This document shows positions 55,245 to 63,219 of a DNA stretch of 64,000 nt, one piece after another. The stretch covers positions 1,364,001-1,428,000 of the forward strand of contig JAYRJL010000001.1 in NCBI GenBank assembly GCA_041906305.1, in the 5' to 3' direction. The notes under the pieces are model-generated. The model did not search any database. It saw only the letters and a list, made by a program, of their open reading frames with translations, and was not told where the DNA came from. Every line of letters begins with the position of its first letter. Positions within the stretch are counted from its first letter, which is position 1. Source of the DNA: SHVZ01 sp041906305. GTDB taxonomy: Bacteria; Pseudomonadota; Alphaproteobacteria; SHVZ01. A program made the position numbers and the translations under genes.

Positions 55245-56249
55245 ATGAACGCCTCCGTTCTCGTCACCGGCGGCGCCGGCTATATCGGCAGCCATGCCTG
55301 CAAGGCGCTGTCCCGTGCCGGCTTCCGTCCCATTGCCTACGACAACCTGGTGTACGGCCATGCCGAGGCCGTGAAGTGGGGCCCGCTCGTCGACGGCGAC
55401 ATCGCCGACGGCCCGAGGCTCCGCGCCGTCCTCAGTGCCGAGCGCGTGGTCGCGGTCATGCATTTCGCCGCCTACGCCTATGTCGGCGAGTCGATGAGCG
55501 ACCCTGCCAAGTACTTCCGCAACAACACGCTCGGCACGCTCACCCTGCTGGATTCGATGCGCGACGTCGGCGTCGACCGCATGGTCTTCTCCTCGACCTG
55601 CGCGACCTACGGTATTCCGGGCGAGGTTCCGATCTCCGAGGCCACGCCGCAGCGACCGGTCAATCCGTACGGCGAGTCCAAGCTGATGGTTGAGCGCGTG
55701 CTCGACTGGTACGATCAGGCCTACGAGACCAAGTCGGTCTGTCTCCGCTACTTCAATGCTTCCGGCGCCGACCTCGATGGCGAGATCGGTGAGGACCACG
55801 AGCCGGAGACGCACTTGATCCCGCTCGCGATCAAGGCGGCGCTGGGCCAGGCGCCGGCTCTCAACATTTTCGGCACCGACTATCCGACGCCGGACGGCAC
55901 CGCGATCCGCGACTTCATCCATGTAGAGGATCTCGCCGAGGCGCATGTCCAGGCGCTGCGCCACCTCATGCATGGCGGCGCGTCGCTGAAGCTCAACCTC
56001 GGTACCGGCAAGGGCCACACCGTCCGCGAAGTCATCCGCGCGGTCGAGCGTGCGACGGGTCGCCCGGTTCCGGTGATCGAAGCGCCGCGCCGTGCGGGCG
56101 ATCCGCCGGCATTGGTCGCTGATGCGAGCCAGGCGAGGCTCAAGCTCGACTGGGTTCCGACCCGGTCGGATCTCGATACGATCGTCACCTCGGCTCTCCG
56201 CTGGCACGAGCGGCCCGAGGACCGGCCGCTCGCCGTCGCCGCGGTCTGA
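55245..56249 (+). CDS. galE: UDP-glucose 4-epimerase
   Basis: A 334-residue extended SDR that interconverts UDP-glucose and UDP-galactose with bound NAD. The Rossmann motif is VTGGAGYIGSHACKAL (5-20), with HFAAYAYVGES, SSTCATYG (catalytic Ser) and NPYGESKLMVE (YxxxK, about 145-155), YFNASGAD and DGTAIRDFIHVEDLA, all typical of GalE/ExoB. Length is standard. ATG 55245 places the glycine motif at the N-terminus as expected. It is 23 bp upstream of the glycosidase/glycosyltransferase fusion and probably supplies UDP-galactose or UDP-glucose to it. Confidence 0.94.
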   Translation: MNASVLVTGGAGYIGSHACKALSRAGFRPIAYDNLVYGHAEAVKWGPLVDGDIADGPRLRAVLSAERVVAVMHFAAYAYVGESMSDPAKYFRNNTLGTLTLLDSMRDVGVDRMVFSSTCATYGIPGEVPISEATPQRPVNPYGESKLMVERVLDWYDQAYETKSVCLRYFNASGADLDGEIGEDHEPETHLIPLAIKAALGQAPALNIFGTDYPTPDGTAIRDFIHVEDLAEAHVQALRHLMHGGASLKLNLGTGKGHTVREVIRAVERATGRPVPVIEAPRRAGDPPALVADASQARLKLDWVPTRSDLDTIVTSALRWHERPEDRPLAVAAV

Positions 56250-56272
56250 CCGCTCTCAAGGATTCTTAAGCG

Positions 56273-58843
56273 ATGTCCGTCGTCACGGCCGAGTCGACGT
56301 CGCAGGCAGCACCTGCCGGCGTCGACAAGCCTAAGGGGACGAGCACGTCCCGCATCGTCGCGCATGGAAAGTTCTTCTTCCGCGGCGATGAGAAGGTCTT
56401 CCTCAAGGGCGTGACCTACGGGCCTTTCGGCCCGGGCACCCACGGCGCGCAGCTGCCCGAGAAGGACGTGATCACGCGCGACCTGGCGCTGATGCGCGAG
56501 CTCGGCTGCAACATGCTCCGCGTCTTCACCGTGCCGCCCCGCTGGTTCGCGGACATGTGCCACGAAGCCGGCGTCGGCATGCTGATCGGCGTGCCGTGGA
56601 CCCAGCACATCGCCTTCCTCGACTCCCGCGCCGAGAAGAACCGCATCCGTCAGGCGATCCGCGACGGCGTCAAGGTCAATGCCGGGCACCCGGCGGTGAT
56701 CGCGCATCTGGTCGGCAACGAGATCTCGCCCGACATCGTCCGCTGGCACGGTCCCGAGAAGGTCAGGAACTTCCTCGAGGAGCTCTACGACATCGCCAAG
56801 GAGATCGACCCGGAAGGGCTCGTCTCCTACGCGAACTATCCGTCGACCGAGTACCTCAACCTCGACTTCTTCGATTTCCTCTCGTTCAACGTCTACCTCC
56901 ACCACGAGAAGGACTTCCGCGCCTACCTGATGCGGCTGCACAACCTGGCGGTCGACCGGCCGGTGGTGCTGACCGAGTTCGGCATGGACTCGATGCGCGA
57001 GGGACTCGAGGCGCAGGCGAGGACGCTCGAGTGGCAGGTGCGCGCCGCCTACGAGACAGGCGTCGCCGGCACCTCGATCTTCGCCTGGACCGACGAATGG
57101 TTCACCGGCGGCTTCCTGATCGAGAACTGGGCCTTCGGGCTGGTCGATCGCGACCGCAAGCCGAAGCCCTCCTACGACGCGGTCCGCACGGTCTATCACG
57201 AGACCCTGCCGCCGAAGCTGAAGTCGTACCCGAAGGTCTCGGTCGTGGTCTGCGCTTACAACGCCGAGCGCACGATGGATCCGTGCCTCGAGTCGCTGAA
57301 GAAGCTCACATACCCGAACTACGAGGTCGTCGTCGTCAACGACGGTTCCAAGGACCGCACGCTCGAGATCACTGAGCGCCACGGCTACACCAAGATCGTC
57401 AATCAGGAGAACAAGGGTCTCTCGGTCGCGCGCAACGTCGGCATGCAGGCATCGAGCGGCGAGATCATCGCCTATACCGACTCCGACTGCGTCGCCGATC
57501 CCGACTGGCTGACCTACATGGTCGCCAAGATGCAGGCGGGCGACCTCTATGCCTGCGGCGGTCCAAACTTCCCGCCGCCCGAGGACTCGCTGGTACCGTC
57601 GGCGGTGGCGGTGTCGCCGGGCGGCCCGACCCACGTCCTCGTCTCGGATGACGAGGCCGAGCACATTGCCGGCTGCAACATGGCCTTCCGCCGGGAAGCG
57701 CTGGAGGCGATCGGCGGCTTCGATCCGATCTTCCGCGCCGCCGGCGACGACGTGGATCTCTGCTGGCGGCTGCAGTTCGCGGGATACAAGATCGGCTTCA
57801 GCCCGTCGGCGACCGTCTGGCACTTCCGCCGCAACACGGTCGATGCGTATTTCGGCCAGCAGCGCGGCTACGGCAAGGCCGAGGCGATGGTCTATGCCAA
57901 GCATCCGTTCCGCTTCAACCTGTTCGGCCAGGCGAAGTGGCTGGGCCGGATCTACGGCGACCTTTCGGCCTCGATGCTGCTCTCGTCCAAGCCGATCATC
58001 TATTCCGGCGTCTTCGGCCGCGGCCTGTTCCAGACGCTCTACGAGCCGCCCTCGTCGATCGCCGCATACCTGCCGCTGACCTTCGAATGGGGCCTCGTCG
58101 CCTGGCCGCTGGCGCTCGCCGGCGCGATCCTCGGCGGCCACATGTGGCTGGCGGTGCTGCCGCTGCTGCTCTCGTTCGCGATCGCGATCGCGGGCTCGCT
58201 CAGGGCACCCGTCGATCCGCGCTTCACCGGCTTCCGCGCCCGCGCCCTGATTGCCTTCCTGATCTATGCCGGCCCCTTCGCCCGCGGCTGGGAACGCGTG
58301 AAATGGCGCGTGAAGGGACTGACCCAGGTCGATCCGATCCAGTACGAGCCGGTCAGCCAGCGCGCCGAGATCAAGCCGGCACAGCGCGCCTTCTATCTCT
58401 CCTACTGGAACGAGAAGGGGATCGAGAAGGAAGCGCTCCTGCAGGGCATCTACGACTTCCTGGTGCCGCGGAAGTACTTCGTGATCCTCGACCAGGGCTG
58501 GAGCGACTGGGACCTCAAGGTCAGCCGGGGCCTCTGGTCGCGGGCCGAGCTCAAGGCCGTCGGCGAGAACCACGGCGACCCGAAGCGCCTGATCCGTCTC
58601 CGGGTGGCGCTGCGCCTTTCCCGGCTGTCGAGCCTGGTGCTGAAGATCTACGGCGGCATCGCGCTGCTCGGTCTCCTGTTCGGCGTGCCTGCAGTGGCCG
58701 TCGCGGCCGTCGCGGTCGGCGCGGTGAACACTGGGGTAATCGCGTATGAAACCTTCCGCCTCGGACGCGTGTTGCACCGGGTGACGGAGATCGTCGCCGG
58801 CCGGGTCGGCTTGCTCGCCCAGCGTGGCTCCATCGCGCCTTAA
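56273..58843 (+). CDS. Glycoside hydrolase-like / GT2 glycosyltransferase membrane fusion
   Basis: An 856-residue two-enzyme fusion. Residues about 30-315 form a TIM-barrel glycosidase-like domain (FFFRGDEKVFLKGVTYGPFG; putative acid/base E150 in LVGNE, putative nucleophile E235 in VLTEFGMD, FAWTDEW). Residues 321-560 are a GT2 synthase: VSVVVCAYNAERT, VVVNDGSKDRT (357-359), YTDSDCVADP (403-405), GDDVDLCWRL (491-500). Hydrophobic segments follow (about 605-643, 655-672, and near 790-830). No signal peptide precedes the barrel, so both domains seem cytoplasmic. Flanked by galE and an ABC exporter, it should polymerise or trim a glycan for export. Product unknown. Confidence 0.86.
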   Translation: MSVVTAESTSQAAPAGVDKPKGTSTSRIVAHGKFFFRGDEKVFLKGVTYGPFGPGTHGAQLPEKDVITRDLALMRELGCNMLRVFTVPPRWFADMCHEAGVGMLIGVPWTQHIAFLDSRAEKNRIRQAIRDGVKVNAGHPAVIAHLVGNEISPDIVRWHGPEKVRNFLEELYDIAKEIDPEGLVSYANYPSTEYLNLDFFDFLSFNVYLHHEKDFRAYLMRLHNLAVDRPVVLTEFGMDSMREGLEAQARTLEWQVRAAYETGVAGTSIFAWTDEWFTGGFLIENWAFGLVDRDRKPKPSYDAVRTVYHETLPPKLKSYPKVSVVVCAYNAERTMDPCLESLKKLTYPNYEVVVVNDGSKDRTLEITERHGYTKIVNQENKGLSVARNVGMQASSGEIIAYTDSDCVADPDWLTYMVAKMQAGDLYACGGPNFPPPEDSLVPSAVAVSPGGPTHVLVSDDEAEHIAGCNMAFRREALEAIGGFDPIFRAAGDDVDLCWRLQFAGYKIGFSPSATVWHFRRNTVDAYFGQQRGYGKAEAMVYAKHPFRFNLFGQAKWLGRIYGDLSASMLLSSKPIIYSGVFGRGLFQTLYEPPSSIAAYLPLTFEWGLVAWPLALAGAILGGHMWLAVLPLLLSFAIAIAGSLRAPVDPRFTGFRARALIAFLIYAGPFARGWERVKWRVKGLTQVDPIQYEPVSQRAEIKPAQRAFYLSYWNEKGIEKEALLQGIYDFLVPRKYFVILDQGWSDWDLKVSRGLWSRAELKAVGENHGDPKRLIRLRVALRLSRLSSLVLKIYGGIALLGLLFGVPAVAVAAVAVGAVNTGVIAYETFRLGRVLHRVTEIVAGRVGLLAQRGSIAP

Positions 58844-58861
58844 ACCCGCCGGAGCCCGCCG

Positions 58862-60646
58862 ATGAGTGGGGTGTTCCGCAAGGTCCTGCCGTACCTCCGG
58901 CCCTATCTTGCGACCTTCGCCTTCTGTCTGCTGCTGGTGCTTGCGCTGACCGCGGTCGAGCTGGTCAAGCCGTGGCCGCTGCAGATCGTCGTCGACGGGG
59001 TCCTCAGCGGGAAGCCGGTCGACCTGCCCGGCCTTTCAGGCGTGCCCTCGGCGCTTCTCCTGATCGTCGCCTGCATCGGCATCGTCGCGATCCAGGCAGT
59101 CGTCGGCCTCGGCAGCATGTGGTCGAACCACGTGTCGATCAATCTCGGCCACCGCATGGTGATCGACCTCCGCGACGACCTCTACGGCCATCTGCAGCGC
59201 CTCTCGCTGGTGTTCCACAGCCGCCAGCGCATGGGCGACCTGATGTACCGGATCACCGCCGATACGTTCGCGGTGCAGACGCTGATGCTGAACGGTGTGC
59301 TGCCGGTGCTGCAGGCGATCGCGCTCCTGACCGGCATGTTCTTCATCATGTGGCGGATGGACTCGACGCTGACCATGGTGTCGATGGTCGTCGTGCCGGC
59401 GCTCTACGTCACCATCGTGGCACTCGACCGCCCGATCGTCAGCGCCGCGACCGACATGAAGATGACCGAGAGCCAGGTCTATTCGCTGGTGCAATGGGCG
59501 ATGGGAGCGATCCGCGTCGTCCAGGCCTTCGGCAAGGAGGAGGACGAGCGCCTCCGCCTGCTGAACGCGACCCAGGCCAGCATGCGGGCCAATCTCCGGC
59601 TCTACAACTGGCAGACGGCGTATTCGGCGATCGTCAACACGGTGATCGCGCTCGGCACCGCGCTCGTCCTCTATGTCGGTGCCGAGGCCGTCATCAGCGG
59701 CCGGCTGACTTTGGGCCAGCTGCTGGTGTTCATCTCCTATCTGGCGACGCTCTATGGGCCGATCAACACGATGAGCCAGACCTGGGCCCAGATCCAGGGC
59801 GCGCGCGTCGGCGCCAAGCGTGTCTTCGAGATCCTCGACATCGCCCCCGATCTCAAGGACGGGCCGCTGCCGTGGCCGGAGAAGGTCGAGGGCCGCATCA
59901 CCTGGAAAGGCGTCGCCTTCCAGTATTCCGACGAGGTGTCGGTCCTGAAACGGATCAATCTCGACGTGAAGCCCGGCGAGAAGATCGCGGTCGTGGGCCC
60001 GACCGGGGCCGGCAAGTCGACGATGCTTTCCATGTTGCCGCGTTTCTTCGATCCGACCGCGGGCACGGTCGAGCTCGACGGCGTCGACATCAGGCAGTAT
60101 CCGATCCGCGAGCTTCGCCGGCGCGTGGCGTTGGTGCTGCAGCCGCCGATGATCTTCCCGCTGTCGATCCGCGACAACATCGCCTATGGCCGCCCCGACG
60201 CGACCCAGGAAGAGATCGAGGCCGCGGCGAAGCTCGCGCGCATCGACGAACTCGTCGCCCGCCAGCCGCAGGGCTACGACCAGATGATCGGCGAAGGCGG
60301 CGTCGCGCTCTCCGAGGGCGAGAAGCAGCGGATGACGATCGCGCGCGCGATCCTGATGAACGCGCCGGTGCTGATCCTGGACGAGCCGACCAGCGCCCTC
60401 GACGCCCAGACCGAGGCCGAGGTCATGCAGGGTCTGGCGAAGCTGACCGAGGGGCGCACCGTCTTCACCATCGCGCACCGGCTCTCGACCATCCTCAAGG
60501 CCGACCGCATTATCGTGCTGAAGAACGGCGTGATCGTCGAAGCGGGGCCCTTCGCCGAGCTTCTCGGCAAGGGCGGCGAGTTCGCCAAGCTCTACAAGGC
60601 CCAGTTCCAGGACTCGGGCCCGGAAGCGGCCGCCGCGGCCTCCTAG
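58862..60646 (+). CDS. ABC exporter, fused permease and ATPase
   Basis: A 594-residue half-transporter of the MsbA/NdvA type. Six membrane helices lie in 1-315 (first LATFAFCLLLVLALTAVELV), then the ATPase: Walker A GPTGAGKST (379-387), Q-loop LVLQPPM, signature LSEGEKQR (483-490), Walker B VLILDEPT (503-510), switch His in IAHRLST. The signature deviates from LSGGQ. It begins 18 bp after the fusion gene, so it is the third gene of the glycan cluster and likely exports its product (compare cyclic beta-glucan exporters). The stop overlaps the convergent Kelch gene by 4 bp. Confidence 0.92.
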   Translation: MSGVFRKVLPYLRPYLATFAFCLLLVLALTAVELVKPWPLQIVVDGVLSGKPVDLPGLSGVPSALLLIVACIGIVAIQAVVGLGSMWSNHVSINLGHRMVIDLRDDLYGHLQRLSLVFHSRQRMGDLMYRITADTFAVQTLMLNGVLPVLQAIALLTGMFFIMWRMDSTLTMVSMVVVPALYVTIVALDRPIVSAATDMKMTESQVYSLVQWAMGAIRVVQAFGKEEDERLRLLNATQASMRANLRLYNWQTAYSAIVNTVIALGTALVLYVGAEAVISGRLTLGQLLVFISYLATLYGPINTMSQTWAQIQGARVGAKRVFEILDIAPDLKDGPLPWPEKVEGRITWKGVAFQYSDEVSVLKRINLDVKPGEKIAVVGPTGAGKSTMLSMLPRFFDPTAGTVELDGVDIRQYPIRELRRRVALVLQPPMIFPLSIRDNIAYGRPDATQEEIEAAAKLARIDELVARQPQGYDQMIGEGGVALSEGEKQRMTIARAILMNAPVLILDEPTSALDAQTEAEVMQGLAKLTEGRTVFTIAHRLSTILKADRIIVLKNGVIVEAGPFAELLGKGGEFAKLYKAQFQDSGPEAAAAAS

Positions 60647-61563
60647 GGCTGGAAGACCTCGTTCAGCGCCGAACTGGAGCCGCCCGGCGCCGGCCCGCCG
60701 CCGATCGCATAGAGCCTGCCCGCGATCACCGCGGCGCCGAGCCCGTGGCGCGCCGTCGGCATCCGCTTGTACGAGATCCAGACGTTGGTCTTCGGGTCGT
60801 AGGCCTCGGTCTGGTCGAAGGTGCCGGACGGCGCCTCGCCGCCGACGATGAAGATCTTGCCGTCGAGGACGGCGCCGGCAATGCCGCTCCGGATCGTCGG
60901 CAGCGGTGCCCGCTTCTCCCAGCGATTGGTCTCTGGGTCATAGACCTCGTTGTCGCCGACATTGCGTGCGTAGCTGCCGTTGATCCGCCCGCCGATGGCG
61001 TAGAGCTTGCCGTCGAGAGCCACCACCGCGTGATGGTCGCGCGGCGTCGGCAGAGGCGCCAGCGAGGTCCACTTGTTGGTCTTCGGATCGTAGACCTCGT
61101 GCACCGGCGTGTTCTCGCGGCCGGTGCTGCCGACGCCGGAGACGGCGTGGATCTTGCCGTTCAGCACGGCCGCGGCGAGTGCGCCCCGCGCATGCGGCAG
61201 CGGCGCCAGTGCCCGCCACTTGTCGGTCTGCGGATCGTATTCGCGGACCTCGTTGGTCGGGTTCCAGCCGTCGACGTATCCCCCGATCAGGTAGAGCTTG
61301 CCGTCGAGACCGACGGCTGCGGGATGATGCACGCCGCGCGGGATCGGCGCGCCGCGGGTCCACTTGTCGGCGGCGGGATCGTAGATCTCGATCTCGTGCA
61401 CATGGGTGATGCCGCCGACCGCGTAGATCCGCCCGCCGACCTCCGCCACCGCGATCTCCGCCCGCGCCGCCGGCATCGGCGCGCAGGGCTTCCAGGTGCC
61501 CGAGCCGGCAAACGCCGGCGAGGCCAGGGACAGGAGAGCGGCGGCAAGAAGGACCCGGAGCAT
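60643..61563 (-). CDS. Secreted Kelch-repeat beta-propeller protein
   Basis: A 306-residue exported protein. A signal peptide (MLRVLLAAALLSLASPAFAG) is followed by six Kelch-type repeats of about 48 residues, each with a GG...Y pattern and W near the end: GGRIYAVGGI, DGKLYLIGGYVDGW, NGKIHAVSGVG, DGKLYAIGGRINGS, DGKIFIVGGEAPSG, AGRLYAIGGGPAPG. That predicts one closed six-bladed propeller in the periplasm or outside. I start at ATG 61563, at the signal peptide. It is tail-to-tail with the ABC exporter, and a role in binding sugar or protein is only a guess. Confidence 0.9.
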   Translation of the reverse strand: MLRVLLAAALLSLASPAFAGSGTWKPCAPMPAARAEIAVAEVGGRIYAVGGITHVHEIEIYDPAADKWTRGAPIPRGVHHPAAVGLDGKLYLIGGYVDGWNPTNEVREYDPQTDKWRALAPLPHARGALAAAVLNGKIHAVSGVGSTGRENTPVHEVYDPKTNKWTSLAPLPTPRDHHAVVALDGKLYAIGGRINGSYARNVGDNEVYDPETNRWEKRAPLPTIRSGIAGAVLDGKIFIVGGEAPSGTFDQTEAYDPKTNVWISYKRMPTARHGLGAAVIAGRLYAIGGGPAPGGSSSALNEVFQP

Positions 61564-61712
61564 TTGATCGCCTCGTTTTTCCTCTTCTTGAGGTCGATGA
61601 TGCGACTCCCGGTCCACAGGCTGCAACCGCGTATCGTTCAAATCCGCGTTGATTGGCGTTTCGGCGCCTCCCGTGCTCTTCTTCGTCTACCGCCTCCCCT
61701 TCGGACACCACC

Positions 61713-63050
61713 ATGACCCGCGTCTTCAACCGCATGACCGCCAAGCTGCCGCCCGTCGCCGTGCGCGCGGAGGGGCTGCATATCTGGGATTCGACCGGCA
61801 AGTCCTATATCGACGCCTGCGGCGGCGCGGCCGTGTCGTGCCTGGGGCACGGGCACCCGAAGGTCATGGAGGCGATGGACCGCCAGGTCCGGAAGCTCGA
61901 CTACGTGCATCCGGGCTTCTTCTCGGCCGAGCCGGCCGAGCACCTGGCCGACCTGCTGATGGAGGATGCGCCAGCCGGGATCAGCCATGTCTATTTCGTC
62001 TCCGGCGGCTCGGAGGCGATGGAGGCGGCGCTCAAGATGGCGCGCCAGTACTTCCTCGAGATCGGCCAGCCGAAACGCTCCAAGTTCATCTCGCGCCGGC
62101 AGAGCTATCACGGCAACACGCTGGGCGCGCTGTCGGTCGGCGGCAACCTGGCCCGGCGCGATCCTTACGCGCCGATGCTGATGGACGTGTCGCTGATCGC
62201 ACCCTGCTTCGCCTATCACTTCAAGCGCGACGACGAGACCGAGGAGCAGTACGGCCGCCGCGTCGCCGACGAGCTGGAGACCGAGATCCTTCGCCTCGGT
62301 CCGGAGAACGTCGCGGGCTTCACCGCCGAGACCGTGGTGGGGGCGACGACCGGCTGCGTGCCGCCGGTGAAGGGCTACTTCAAGCGGATCCGCGAGATCT
62401 GCGACAAGTACGGCGTGCTGCTGATCCTGGACGAGGTGATGAGCGGCATGGGCCGTACCGGGACCATGCATGCCTGCGAGCAGGACGGGATCGCGCCCGA
62501 CCTCATGACGATCGCCAAGGGCATGGGCGGCGGCTTCCAGGCGATCGGCGCGGTGCTGGTCGCCAAGAAGATCCACGACCCGATCACCAACGGCTCGGGC
62601 CTGTTCATGCACGGCCACACCTACATGGCGCATCCGGTCGCCTGCGCCGCCGGCATCGCGGTGGTGAAGACGATCAAGGAGGAAGGGCTGGTCGAGCGCG
62701 TGCGCGTGCAGGGCGCCAAGCTGCGCCAGCGCATGGAGGCGCGCTTCGGCAACCACCCTCACGTCGGCGATGTCCGCGGCCGCGGCCTGTTCCAGGCGAT
62801 CGAGCTGGTCGAGGACCGCTCGACCAAGGAAGCCTTCGATCCCAAGCTGGCGCTGCACGACCGCATCAAAGTCGAGTGCATGGAGCGCGGCCTGCTCGCC
62901 TATCCGATGCCCGGCACGATCGACGGCAAGCGCGGCAACCACATGATCCTGGCGCCGCCCTACATCGTCACCGACGCCGACATCGACATCATCGTCGACC
63001 GCCTCGGCGATTCCGTCGACGCGGCGCTGGCGAAGCTGCCGGGGAAATAG
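61713..63050 (+). CDS. Class III aminotransferase
   Basis: A 445-residue PLP-dependent class III (omega) aminotransferase. It has the N-terminal barrel DSTGKSYIDACGGAAVSCLG, the cofactor site FVSGGSEAMEAALKMA, the Asp in LILDEVMSGMGRTG (about 250) and the PLP lysine in TIAKGMGGGFQAIGAVL (about 272). Substrates of the subgroup include beta-alanine, taurine, amines and aspartate-semialdehyde products; I cannot say which. ATG 61713 is chosen over an upstream frame start at 61653 that adds a Ser-rich non-family leader. It is convergent with the dioxygenase-like gene across a palindromic repeat. Confidence 0.92.
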   Translation: MTRVFNRMTAKLPPVAVRAEGLHIWDSTGKSYIDACGGAAVSCLGHGHPKVMEAMDRQVRKLDYVHPGFFSAEPAEHLADLLMEDAPAGISHVYFVSGGSEAMEAALKMARQYFLEIGQPKRSKFISRRQSYHGNTLGALSVGGNLARRDPYAPMLMDVSLIAPCFAYHFKRDDETEEQYGRRVADELETEILRLGPENVAGFTAETVVGATTGCVPPVKGYFKRIREICDKYGVLLILDEVMSGMGRTGTMHACEQDGIAPDLMTIAKGMGGGFQAIGAVLVAKKIHDPITNGSGLFMHGHTYMAHPVACAAGIAVVKTIKEEGLVERVRVQGAKLRQRMEARFGNHPHVGDVRGRGLFQAIELVEDRSTKEAFDPKLALHDRIKVECMERGLLAYPMPGTIDGKRGNHMILAPPYIVTDADIDIIVDRLGDSVDAALAKLPGK

Positions 63051-63070
63051 GAGAGCTGACGCCTTCGGAA

Positions 63071-63206
63071 CCCTCTCCCGCGAAGCGGGGGAGGGCAGGG
63101 TGGGGGCGAGCGAAGCGAGGAGTGGTTGCTGGCTGCTCGGTCGAGAAGACCTCGCTGCGCTCGCCCCCACCCCGACCCTCCCCCGTCGCTACGCGCCGGG
63201 AGAGGG
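63071..63206. repeat. Long imperfect palindromic repeat element
   Basis: A 136-bp inverted repeat: left arm 63071-63120 and right arm 63150-63206 pair with a few short gaps around a 29-bp loop, both rich in G-runs (CTCTCCCG... GGGGGAGGG... GTGGGGGCGAGCG). It lies between two convergent genes. Elements of this type are dispersed and can act as bidirectional terminators; no transposase is associated. Confidence 0.72.
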
Positions 63207-63219
63207 GGCACGAGGCGTC

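Noticed and set aside
55880..58777. 965-codon minus-strand frame opposite the galE and fusion genes
   Set aside because: Shadow of high-GC third-position bias; the plus strand carries the GT2 and glycosidase motifs.
58972..61716. 914-codon plus-strand frame running through the ABC exporter and Kelch genes
   Set aside because: Different frame from the ABC exporter, repetitive Arg/Ala composition, no motif.
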